From an uncultured Chloroflexota bacterium (GTDB taxonomy: Bacteria; Chloroflexota; Dehalococcoidia; SAR202; UBA11138), in NCBI GenBank assembly GCA_913046025.1, contig CAJWRP010000159.1:1-5994 (forward strand): 5,994 nucleotides of DNA, given 5' to 3'. Positions 1 through 5,569 of this stretch are shown piece after piece. Each line of letters opens with the position of its first letter. The first letter of the stretch is position 1. Made by a program: the position numbers and the translations under genes. The notes below the pieces were generated by a model that saw only the letters and a program-made list of their open reading frames with translations, made no database searches and was not told where the DNA came from.

Positions 1-53
1 TAATAAAAACTCTGGTGCCCAAGGGCTGCGTAGGCCAAATTATATCTCTATAG

Positions 54-59
54 TATAAT
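54..59 (+). promoter_or_regulatory. Candidate -10 element for the tatD-like gene
   Basis: A perfect TATAAT lies 75 nt before the tatD-like start codon and is preceded by G, as are two other consensus -10 hexamers in this window. No TTGACA-like -35 is present at 16-18 nt spacing, so the promoter would be -10 dominated or activator dependent. The leader it implies would include a small hairpin, TTCGC-AAAAG-GCGAA, at 101-115. The region is A+T rich, so a chance match is possible. Confidence 0.4.
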
Positions 60-134
60 CATTGCCGCTCATCAATACTACGTAAACTCCACTGTCGCAC
101 TTCGCAAAAGGCGAAAAAACTTAAGAGGCAAAAC

Positions 135-935
135 ATGCTGATTGACTGCCATGTTCATCTGGACTCGTATACCAATGAGGAGGTCTCCGAGATTCTGGAG
201 AGGGGCCGCGATGTAGGCGTCGGTTTCGTCATCTCTGCAGGCACCACTTTGGAATCGACCAGGCGATCTCTGGAGCTATCCGAGGTATTCCCGGACTTCT
301 TTTCTGGCGTTGGCATTCACCCCATGGACATCCAAGAGCCCTTCGACGACTCCACGTACCTGGCGCTGAAAGACATGGCGCTGTCGACGGATAAAGTTCT
401 GGTAATCAGCGAGACCGGTCTGGACTTCATGGAGGGCACACCAGATCGAGCGATGCAGTACACAGCGTTCAGGCAGCAGATACGCTTGGGCCGTGAACTG
501 GGCCTTCCGGTGGTCTTTCACAGCCGCGAGTCGCATGACGAGGTGTTCCGAGTTCTGCGAGAGGAGCGGGTATACGAGGTTGGCGGGGTGATGCACTACT
601 TCCAGGGCACGATGGACGACGCCCAGCATGTGATGGATATGGGGCTCTATATTTCGCTGGCCAGGCCTCTTCTCCGGCTCCCCCATTTGCAAGAGATCGC
701 CACGAAGTTGCCTCTGGAGAGCATAGTATTGGAGACAGACTCGGCGCCTCAGCCCTTTAGGCCGAAGCGGGAGAACTGGACTGAGCCCAGGTACACTCGA
801 ATCATTGCCGAAAAGCTAGCCGACCTTCAGGGACGGGACGTGGAAGAGGTTGTGCAGGCAACCACGGCCAACATGCGCAAGCTGCTTGGCAACGGCTGGA
901 ACGTCGTCGAGAAGTACGTGGACATAGGAGAGTAG
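135..935 (+). CDS. TatD-family metal-dependent hydrolase (deoxyribonuclease-like)
   Basis: This 266-residue protein has the length and motif order of TatD-family hydrolases of the amidohydrolase superfamily. These are soluble TIM-barrel enzymes that use divalent metals; characterised members act as 3'-5' DNA/RNA exonucleases or DNases. Visible metal-ligand motifs are the N-terminal HxH (H6, H8 in DCHVHLD), E93 in ISETGLD, H129 in VVFHSRES, H154 in VMHYFQG and D202 in LETDSAP, so the active site looks intact. The late NWTEPRY segment (about 214-220) corresponds to the conserved N-EP-Y region of the family. The ATG is supported by AAGAGG at 123-128 with a 6-nt spacer. The gene appears to stand alone, with its own promoter upstream and a convergent neighbour downstream. 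The family is clear; the exact substrate (DNase, D-aminoacyl-tRNA hydrolysis or other) cannot be read from sequence. Confidence 0.93.
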   Translation: MLIDCHVHLDSYTNEEVSEILERGRDVGVGFVISAGTTLESTRRSLELSEVFPDFFSGVGIHPMDIQEPFDDSTYLALKDMALSTDKVLVISETGLDFMEGTPDRAMQYTAFRQQIRLGRELGLPVVFHSRESHDEVFRVLREERVYEVGGVMHYFQGTMDDAQHVMDMGLYISLARPLLRLPHLQEIATKLPLESIVLETDSAPQPFRPKRENWTEPRYTRIIAEKLADLQGRDVEEVVQATTANMRKLLGNGWNVVEKYVDIGE

Positions 936-1006
936 ACATAAATTCATGCAGAGCCATTTATCGTCAGGCAGAAATTGCAACTGTTTGCTTTCTTTTATGT
1001 TGGTGC

Positions 1007-1534
1007 TTAGATAGATATTGCACTGGCGATCAAGACCTGTGGCAACAGATATATTGAAAATACCCACCCTATGGAATTTACAATGACGGCCTTAATCCAT
1101 CCAAATTGCTGTGTCTCTTTTATAGCCACAAGTCCCGCAGGATAAAGCCACAAAAAAGATAATGAGAACATATATAGTCCAATTGGATGAATATCGGAAA
1201 GGATAGCGATTACTCCAGGGGCGAATACGAAACCCATATTCCGCAGTACCGTCCGGAACTCAGCCTTACCCCCTAAGAACCTTGTACCAATAAAAAAAAT
1301 AATACCTGAATAAGCAACCCAACTAGTCACTCTTGATGTTGCGGCTACTATAAAAACCAAGCCCTCAGGGGCATTTGAATATATATCTGAGTACGTGGCT
1401 TGGAACCCATACCCGAAGGCAGCGGCAGAAATCAAAACCAGCCCTATTGCGTAGAACATCTCTTGCGGTTCATCGCTAAGCTGCCGGTACATCCTACCGT
1501 CCAAAATCATTGCCCTGAACGCTCTGGCAAGCAC
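1007..1534 (-). CDS. Yip1-like integral membrane protein
   Basis: This is a 175-residue hydrophobic protein. About five membrane segments are visible, near residues 26-45, 58-82, 98-115, 119-138 and 148-171. A short amphipathic N-terminus (MLARAFRAMILDGRMYRQL) precedes them. The arrangement, with the charged ALTERNATING loop GTRFLGGKAEFRTVLRNMGF before an F-A-P segment, resembles bacterial Yip1-domain proteins, whose function is mostly unknown. The start is GTG at 1532-1534. It is chosen because a strong AGGAGG lies 10 nt upstream on this strand (1545-1550), whereas the internal ATG at 1508-1510 has no such site. The gene is convergent with the tatD-like gene and divergent from the LysR regulator, an arrangement often seen for LysR targets. 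Membrane topology is well supported; the Yip1 assignment is moderate. Confidence 0.72.
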   Translation of the reverse strand: MLARAFRAMILDGRMYRQLSDEPQEMFYAIGLVLISAAAFGYGFQATYSDIYSNAPEGLVFIVAATSRVTSWVAYSGIIFFIGTRFLGGKAEFRTVLRNMGFVFAPGVIAILSDIHPIGLYMFSLSFLWLYPAGLVAIKETQQFGWIKAVIVNSIGWVFSIYLLPQVLIASAISI

Positions 1535-1544
1535 CTGTGCTGGC

Positions 1545-1550
1545 CCTCCT
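1545..1550 (-). promoter_or_regulatory. Ribosome binding site fixing the GTG start of the Yip1-like gene
   Basis: Read on the minus strand this is a full AGGAGG, with a 10-nt spacer to the GTG at 1532-1534. It is the strongest Shine-Dalgarno match in the neighbourhood and favours the GTG over the internal ATG 24 nt further in. Confidence 0.7.
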
Positions 1551-1578
1551 GTCTAATCTCACTTAGTTAGCCTGGAGG

Positions 1579-1584
1579 ATTCTA
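1579..1584 (-). promoter_or_regulatory. Possible -10 for the Yip1-like gene
   Basis: On the minus strand this reads TAGAAT, five of six matches to the -10 consensus. A poor -35 match (TTATGA) lies 17 nt further upstream. It is about 44 nt before the GTG start, a plausible distance, but the evidence is only positional and a chance match is possible. Confidence 0.25.
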
Positions 1585-1641
1585 ACAAATAGTGCCGCGC
1601 TTCATAAGCCCACCACCTGACACGATGTGCCGTTCCGCCGG

Positions 1642-1659
1642 AAGTATCCTGTAAGTATC
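1642..1659. promoter_or_regulatory. Direct repeat AAGTATC x2 in the LysR/Yip1 intergenic region
   Basis: AAGTATC occurs at 1642-1648 and again at 1653-1659, an 11-bp period that places both copies on one face of the helix. The repeats lie 25-42 bp before the TATAAT at 1684-1689, where a -35 element would be expected and none is seen. That position suits an activator or LysR-type autoregulatory site. CCTG/CAGG at 1648-1651 and 1659-1662 gives a small overlapping inverted repeat. The function is inferred. Confidence 0.35.
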
Positions 1660-1683
1660 AGGGAAATCGACCTACCGTAATTG

Positions 1684-1689
1684 TATAAT
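1684..1689 (+). promoter_or_regulatory. Candidate -10 element for the LysR-type regulator gene
   Basis: A perfect TATAAT preceded by G, 41 nt before the start codon. The -35 region (about 1661-1666, GGGAAA) does not match consensus. Transcription from here would begin near 1695-1697, giving a leader of about 35 nt without an obvious Shine-Dalgarno sequence. Confidence 0.45.
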
Positions 1690-1693
1690 GTGA

Positions 1694-1705
1694 ATTAAAT
1701 TTAAT
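1694..1705. promoter_or_regulatory. 12-bp perfect palindrome at the LysR gene transcription start
   Basis: ATTAAATTTAAT is its own reverse complement and starts 4 bp after the -10 hexamer, so it would straddle the expected transcription start. A dimeric repressor, perhaps the regulator itself, could bind there. A short A/T palindrome in A+T-rich intergenic DNA can also arise by chance. Confidence 0.35.
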
Positions 1706-1730
1706 CCCATTACTTCATAAGCTACAAATT

Positions 1731-2642
1731 ATGACCAACACAAATTTCCACCAGCTACATATTTTTCATACCGTTGCCAGGTTGGGCAGCTTTTCGAAGG
1801 CCGCTACGGACCTGTCGATCAGCCAACCTGCGGTGTCCATCCAGGTGCGCGAGCTGGAAAACAGCATGGGCGCTCCGCTGCTGCATCGGTTGCGCCGAGG
1901 ACTGCAACTGACCGACACTGGCGAGGTGGTATTTGCTTACACCCAGCGAATATTCGCGCTATCTGAAGAGATGCACAGCACAGTGCAGGACATTCAGGGG
2001 CTGAAGGCCGGTCGTTTGACCATTGGCTCGTCCAGCACGCCGGGGGAGTATATATTGCCATGGGCAATCGGCAAATTTCGACAAAAGTATCCCGGTGTTG
2101 AAGTGTCTCTAGCTATCACGAACACGAGCTCAATTGTTGAGCGCATCATCAATCATGAGCTAGATTTGGGTATGGCCGGAGCTATGGTTGATCTTCAAGG
2201 CCTTGCTTCCTTCCAGTACGTTGAAGACGATATAGTGATTATCGCGTCGCCCAAACACCCACTTTCCCTGCTCGATGAAGTCTCGTTGGGAGATCTGGAG
2301 GGCCAGGAATTCATACTTCGTGAAGAGGGTTCCGCCACTCGACGAACGGCTGAAGAGTGTCTGGAACAGGGCGGCATAACGGTGAAAGTTAACATGGAGT
2401 TGGGCAGCAACGAGGCTGTGAAAAGGGCCGTATCTGCCGGACTTGGCCTGGGAATCATTTCTGGCTTTGCTGTCGAGCCCGATACCTTGGCGGGCTTTCT
2501 CAAGGTGCTGGACGTGGCTGGTTGGGACTGTCGTCGACCCTTGACGGTATTCCACAGGGATGACAAGAATTTGCCACCTACGCAAAAGGCCTTTCTAGAG
2601 TTCCTGCAGAACGAGAAGCCTCTACCGTGGGACGCCTCCTGA
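1731..2642 (+). CDS. LysR-family transcriptional regulator, CysL/CbbR-like
   Basis: This 303-residue protein is a full-length LysR-type regulator. Residues about 6-65 form the winged helix-turn-helix, with the family signature GSFSKAATDLSISQPAVSIQ followed by LHRLRRGLQLTDTGE. A linker helix covers about 66-92. Residues about 93-295 form the periplasmic-binding-protein-like effector domain. Its opening RLTIGSSSTPGEYILP, the segment FILREEGSATR (194-204) and ELGSNEAVKRAVSAGLGLGI (223-241) closely follow the CysL-like effector-domain pattern. That subgroup includes regulators of sulfur assimilation and of carbon fixation; the effector here is unknown. The ATG has no clear Shine-Dalgarno, but the HTH begins at the usual distance. 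The gene diverges from the Yip1-like gene, with likely operators in the shared gap. It probably binds DNA as a tetramer and regulates itself or a neighbour. Confidence 0.93.
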   Translation: MTNTNFHQLHIFHTVARLGSFSKAATDLSISQPAVSIQVRELENSMGAPLLHRLRRGLQLTDTGEVVFAYTQRIFALSEEMHSTVQDIQGLKAGRLTIGSSSTPGEYILPWAIGKFRQKYPGVEVSLAITNTSSIVERIINHELDLGMAGAMVDLQGLASFQYVEDDIVIIASPKHPLSLLDEVSLGDLEGQEFILREEGSATRRTAEECLEQGGITVKVNMELGSNEAVKRAVSAGLGLGIISGFAVEPDTLAGFLKVLDVAGWDCRRPLTVFHRDDKNLPPTQKAFLEFLQNEKPLPWDAS

Positions 2643-2667
2643 GCATTCAAAGGCTCATCCGTTTTTA
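2640..2667 (+). terminator. Weak candidate terminator after the LysR gene
   Basis: TGAGC (2640-2644, including the stop codon) can pair with GCTCA (2653-2657) across an 8-nt loop. Four nucleotides later comes TTTTT (2662-2666). The stem is only 5 bp and offset from the T-run, so intrinsic termination would be weak. Confidence 0.3.
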
Positions 2668-2755
2668 GTCCACAGATGTGGTTACAATTGGTTCCATAGA
2701 GACGATATTACTCTCAGTGGGTTTTTTGATATCGCTGAATTTTGGACTGCCTTGT

Positions 2756-2797
2756 ATTCGACTGTGACTGGCATACTTGGGTATAATGAAGTCGAAT
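2756..2797. promoter_or_regulatory. 8-bp inverted repeat flanking the DUF1802 promoter
   Basis: ATTCGACT (2756-2763) and AGTCGAAT (2790-2797) are exact reverse complements separated by 26 bp, with centres 34 bp apart, close to three helical turns. The TATAAT at 2782-2787 lies between them, so the left arm falls at the -35 position and the right arm near the transcription start. This is a good geometry for an operator that blocks or spans the promoter. The binding protein is unknown. Confidence 0.45.
2782..2787 (+). promoter_or_regulatory. Candidate -10 element for the DUF1802 gene
   Basis: A perfect TATAAT preceded by G, 60 nt before the ATG at 2847. The nearest -35 candidates, such as TTCGAC at 2757-2762 with 19-nt spacing, are poor. 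Together with the 1684 and 54 elements it suggests that promoters here depend mainly on the -10 hexamer. Confidence 0.5.
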
Positions 2798-2833
2798 TTA
2801 GCAATATATACCCGCATATAGAAAAGCATTGCT

Positions 2834-2839
2834 GGAGGT
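2834..2839 (+). promoter_or_regulatory. Ribosome binding site fixing the DUF1802 start
   Basis: GGAGGT with a 7-nt spacer to the ATG at 2847. The open frame can be extended back to a TTG at 2829, but that codon lies upstream of this site, so the ATG is the supported start. Confidence 0.8.
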
Positions 2840-2846
2840 GCCGCTG

Positions 2847-3437
2847 ATGCTGCCACCAAGTTCAGACTTAGCATTAAAAGAGTGGGCTGTTGCAGTCAAA
2901 GCCTTGTCTGAAGGTAAGCAGATACTCATACTTCGCAAGGGCGGAATCCACATTGACGACAAGGAGTTCCGCGTGGTGCATCCTGAGTTCCTGCTCTACC
3001 CGACATTCGAGCATCAGAACGGTGGATTAATCAAAGATGACTACCAGGGCCACCTTCAGCAGACTCTGGATGATAACGATGTTCCCGGTCTAGTATCTCT
3101 AGGCTACTGGTGTCAGGTGACCGACAAGTTCCAGGTGAGTGAGCAGGACCTTCTAGACAACATAACTCCTTATCACATCTGGACAAGCGATTATGCCAAT
3201 CAGCGTCTTCACTGGAGGCCAAAGCAGCCGGTGACAATAGCTTTGCTTCGCGTTTACGAGCTTCAGCAGCCACAGGCCCTGCCCGTTCTTGATGAGTACG
3301 GCGGTTGCAAGTCGTGGGTGGAGTTAGGGCAAGACGTACCGCTTAGCGTGATGACCCCGGTTTTGTCCGACCAGGCCTACGAAGAGCAGGCCGAAGTTCT
3401 CAGGCAGGTGTTGGGCGGATCCCCATTGGCAGTATAG
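2847..3437 (+). CDS. DUF1802 family protein
   Basis: The 196-residue product matches the DUF1802 pattern as I know it. It has an N-terminal ALKEWAVAVKAL segment (9-20), then ILRKGGI (28-34) and FLLYPTFEHQ (48-57). Later come HIWTSDY (110-116), RLHWRPKQP (120-128), a hydrophobic LLRVYEL strand (133-139) and GGCKSWVEL (152-160). There is no signal peptide or membrane segment, so it is probably cytosolic. The molecular function of the family is unknown; fusions or association with an Mrr-type nuclease domain have been noted and prompted the suggestion of a restriction link. The start is the ATG preceded by GGAGGT rather than the TTG 18 nt upstream. The aldo/keto reductase gene follows after 59 nt on the same strand without a clear terminator, so the two may be co-transcribed. 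Family call is fairly firm; role is open. Confidence 0.82.
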   Translation: MLPPSSDLALKEWAVAVKALSEGKQILILRKGGIHIDDKEFRVVHPEFLLYPTFEHQNGGLIKDDYQGHLQQTLDDNDVPGLVSLGYWCQVTDKFQVSEQDLLDNITPYHIWTSDYANQRLHWRPKQPVTIALLRVYELQQPQALPVLDEYGGCKSWVELGQDVPLSVMTPVLSDQAYEEQAEVLRQVLGGSPLAV

Positions 3438-3496
3438 CGACCCGTATTTGTAACAGTTCAAAATAAACAATTGCATTCTAGTAAAGGCAGGTTAGT

Positions 3497-4504
3497 GTGA
3501 AATATAGGCAGCTAGGAACCACGGACCTCAGTATTTCCGAAGTCGGTTTTGGCGTCTGGACGGTTGCTACCAATTGGTGGGGTAAGATAAAGGAATCCGA
3601 TGGAATCAACCTCCTCACTAAAGCCATGGATTTGGGTGTCAACTATTTTGACACGGGCGACACCTATGGCGAAGGCTATGGCGAGGAAATTCTAGCCAAG
3701 GCCTTGAGCAAACATCGCCACGATATAATCATTGGTACCAAGTTTGGGTACGATTTCTACACTAACGTCGAACGTGAAGGCCACACGGAGCGCCCGCAGA
3801 AGTGGACACCCGGTTTCATTCGCTATGCCTGCGAGCAGAGTTTGAGGCGTCTCAACACCGATTACATCGACCTCTACCAGTTGCACAATCCCAAAATGGA
3901 GGCACTGGAAGACGATGAGCTCTACGGTACCCTGGATGAGCTAGTTGCCGAGGGCAAGATCAGGAATTACGGCTTTGCCATAGGTCCAGATATTGGTTGG
4001 GAAGAAGAAGGCGAAACGGCCATTACGGAAAAGCACGCCAAGGCCATGCAGATCATCTATAGCATTCTGGAGCAGGACCCAACTCGCAAGTGGTTCCCTT
4101 CCGCCGAGCGAGAGCAGACAGGCTTCGTAACACGAGTGCCGCATGCTTCAGGGATGCTGGATGGCACATACAACAAAGATACGGTCTTTGAGGCTAGCGA
4201 TCATCGCAGTCACCGCAAGCAGTTGTGGTTGGATAACACCCTGCAGAAGATCGCTCAACTGGATTTTCTGATGGAGAACATGGATTCGACCATTGGTCAG
4301 ATAGCAATCAAGTTCGCGCTATCAGGCCCCATGGTGGCATCGGTCTTACCGAACTTTACGAACATTCCACAACTAGAAGAGTTTACAGCTACTTCTGAAA
4401 CCAATGACATTCCACCGGAGTTTCTGGACCGCATAATTGAACTCTACGATGAGAATTTCTACGTCGAAGAACTGTCCGTAGAGGAGTCATCAGTAGCTGA
4501 TTGA
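3497..4504 (+). CDS. Aldo/keto reductase
   Basis: This 335-residue protein is a NAD(P)H-dependent oxidoreductase of the aldo/keto reductase superfamily, a cytosolic TIM barrel that reduces aldehydes and ketones. The N-terminal RQLGTTDLSISEVGFGVW is typical of the AKR11/12-type bacterial group. All four catalytic residues can be placed: D52 and Y57 in FDTGDTYGEGYGE, K82 in IIGTKFGY and H130 in IDLYQLHNP. Later GQIAIKFALS and SVLPNFTNIPQLEE (about 307-320) correspond to the C-terminal cofactor-binding part. The start is GTG, preceded by AAAGG and CAGG at 3483-3491. The insert between H130 and the C-terminal half is charged and longer than in minimal members. The last 46 bp overlap the convergent EVE gene, and the tail (VEELSVEESSVAD) is acidic and Ser-rich. 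Substrate is not predictable; the enzyme class is secure. Confidence 0.94.
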   Translation: MKYRQLGTTDLSISEVGFGVWTVATNWWGKIKESDGINLLTKAMDLGVNYFDTGDTYGEGYGEEILAKALSKHRHDIIIGTKFGYDFYTNVEREGHTERPQKWTPGFIRYACEQSLRRLNTDYIDLYQLHNPKMEALEDDELYGTLDELVAEGKIRNYGFAIGPDIGWEEEGETAITEKHAKAMQIIYSILEQDPTRKWFPSAEREQTGFVTRVPHASGMLDGTYNKDTVFEASDHRSHRKQLWLDNTLQKIAQLDFLMENMDSTIGQIAIKFALSGPMVASVLPNFTNIPQLEEFTATSETNDIPPEFLDRIIELYDENFYVEELSVEESSVAD

Positions 4505-5367
4505 TCTTCCTGGCCAGCGTGAGAAACTGAGTCCTGAGTAGCGTTAGGCACTGGGGTATTTGAGTAGCCAGCTATCCGCCGTGGCGTATCCTGTTGGCTT
4601 CGCATATTCTCTTCATGATGTTGCTCTTCAGCGGGCTTATCTGATGCAACCTCAGAAGTTCCAATTTGCTGCTCGCTCAATGAGGCTACACGCGCACCTT
4701 GATTAAACGGACTGACCTTTGGAATAGCCTCAAGTTTGTTTTTCGGCTGTGAAATTTCTTGTTCTACTGGTTCTATGGGCGTCTGAACATTCGGGCCGTT
4801 TTTCCAGTCCTTGTTCGAACTGTTGGGTCGCCGACGGTCCTGCTCCCATCTCTGGCCGTTATTGCGCTTGCGGACGTTGCTATTGCCATTCACTGGCGGT
4901 CGACGCCTGTTATTGCGGGAGGGTGCCACGAACTTGTCCATCTCTGCCTCAATCAGACGAAAGTCCTTTTGGGGTAGGAGGTGTAGGCTCTCAAAAAAGG
5001 CGAGGGGCCAGTCCTCCGGCGCCCACCTCTTGAGGTAATCGAGTCTCGGCGCCAGCAACAAGGCGTCGATGTAGTCGTCCTCCTTTAGGATTATCTCCGG
5101 TTTGGTTTTAACCCTATAAGGATAAACCTCGGTTCTTCCATTTACGTTCCATATCGGTGTTCTGTCTTCGAAAAACGCTGAGGTAATGGTTGCGGTTGCG
5201 GTCCATTTTCGTAAGCCAGTAACGTAAAAAAGTATCCTGTCATCAGGCTGCATACGCTGGGCACGACGTCGGTATTTGCTACGGACGCCGTATACGGTGA
5301 ACCCATGGTCTTTCGTTATCTCATACTCTTCGGGAGACGCGACCATCATCCAGTAGTTCTTACCCAT
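4459..5367 (-). CDS. EVE-domain protein with long disordered C-terminal tail
   Basis: Residues about 4-146 of this 302-residue protein form an EVE (PUA-like) domain. It begins NYWMMVASPEEYEI and continues with KYRRRAQRMQPDDRILFYVT (31-50), a TATATITSAFFED strand pair (56-68), the YPYRVKTKPEIIL strand (82-94) and the closing LLPQKDFRLIEAEM helix. EVE domains are relatives of YTH and PUA folds and are thought to recognise modified bases in DNA or RNA. Stand-alone members are usually about 140-150 residues, so the remaining ~155 residues are an addition. Residues 149-190 are very rich in Arg, Asn and Pro (RNNRRRPP, RKRNNGQRW, DRRRPN), and 195-302 are Glu/Gln/Ser/Thr-rich and end in a Ser/Thr/Asp run, all predicted disordered. 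The ATG has GAGAGA just upstream. The domain call is strong; the biological role is unknown. Confidence 0.85.
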   Translation of the reverse strand: MGKNYWMMVASPEEYEITKDHGFTVYGVRSKYRRRAQRMQPDDRILFYVTGLRKWTATATITSAFFEDRTPIWNVNGRTEVYPYRVKTKPEIILKEDDYIDALLLAPRLDYLKRWAPEDWPLAFFESLHLLPQKDFRLIEAEMDKFVAPSRNNRRRPPVNGNSNVRKRNNGQRWEQDRRRPNSSNKDWKNGPNVQTPIEPVEQEISQPKNKLEAIPKVSPFNQGARVASLSEQQIGTSEVASDKPAEEQHHEENMRSQQDTPRRIAGYSNTPVPNATQDSVSHAGQEDQSATDDSSTDSSST

Positions 5368-5389
5368 ATCGGTCTCTCTTCGTAAATTA

Positions 5390-5409
5390 AGAAGCGTACT
5401 TCTATTTTA
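5390..5409 (-). promoter_or_regulatory. Candidate promoter and inverted repeat of the EVE gene
   Basis: On the minus strand TAAAAT (5404-5409) is a five-of-six -10 match about 37 nt before the ATG. A weak TTAAAC -35 lies 15 nt further up (5425-5430). Immediately downstream of the -10, where transcription would begin, AGAAG and CTTCT pair around a 4-nt loop (5390-5403), a possible small operator or 5' leader hairpin. All of it is inferred from position. Confidence 0.3.
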
Positions 5410-5569
5410 GCACTTATTGCCTCTGTTTAACCCTGGAAGAAGGACCTAATTGCGCATTCTCAGCCAATGCGGGCTTTATACATAATTTGTAAAGGCCTGT
5501 TTTTACCTAGTGTTTGGAGCATCATTCGAGGGTCTGCACTTAAGATAGCTCCCGAAATACGCCGTATAG
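5410..5569. other. Intergenic region with no recognisable gene
   Basis: Upstream of the EVE gene and before the open frame at 5570 I see no credible protein, RNA gene, mobile-element end or strong hairpin. The first 60 bases count to about 41% G+C by hand, clearly below the ~65% of the final 100 bases of the window. The reverse-strand open frame covering 5540-5821 is the antisense of the cytochrome segment. Confidence 0.5.

Noticed and set aside
15..40. Possible tRNA end or terminator at the left edge (TGGTGCCCAAGGGC)
   Set aside because: There is no T-loop sequence for a tRNA in either direction, and the GCCC/GGGC stem has only a 2-nt loop, so neither reading holds.
276..692. 138-codon reverse-strand open frame
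   Set aside because: It lies wholly inside the tatD-like gene, whose metal-ligand motifs are intact; the antisense product resembles no family.
977..996. GCAA-CTGT-TTGC followed by TTTCTTTT after the tatD-like gene
   Set aside because: The stem is only 4 bp with two or three A-T pairs and the T-tract is interrupted; too weak to call an intrinsic terminator.
816..1067. 83-codon reverse-strand open frame bridging the tatD and Yip1 gene ends
   Set aside because: It overlaps the ends of two well-supported genes, has no ribosome binding site of note and no recognisable motif.
2160..2650. Two long reverse-strand open frames inside the LysR gene
   Set aside because: The LysR frame has full-length family motifs; these are antisense shadows.
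2703..2734. CGATAT/ATATCG inverted repeat with a 20-nt spacer
   Set aside because: A 6-bp A/T-dominated match far from any promoter element is expected by chance.
2665..2874. 69-codon reverse-strand open frame covering the DUF1802 promoter
   Set aside because: It would run over a consensus promoter and the DUF1802 start, and its product has no coding character that I can see.
4749..5038. Three overlapping forward frames, one Cys-rich
   Set aside because: All are antisense to the EVE gene; the Cys and Gly richness comes from reverse reading of Arg/Asn/Pro codons and the EVE domain.
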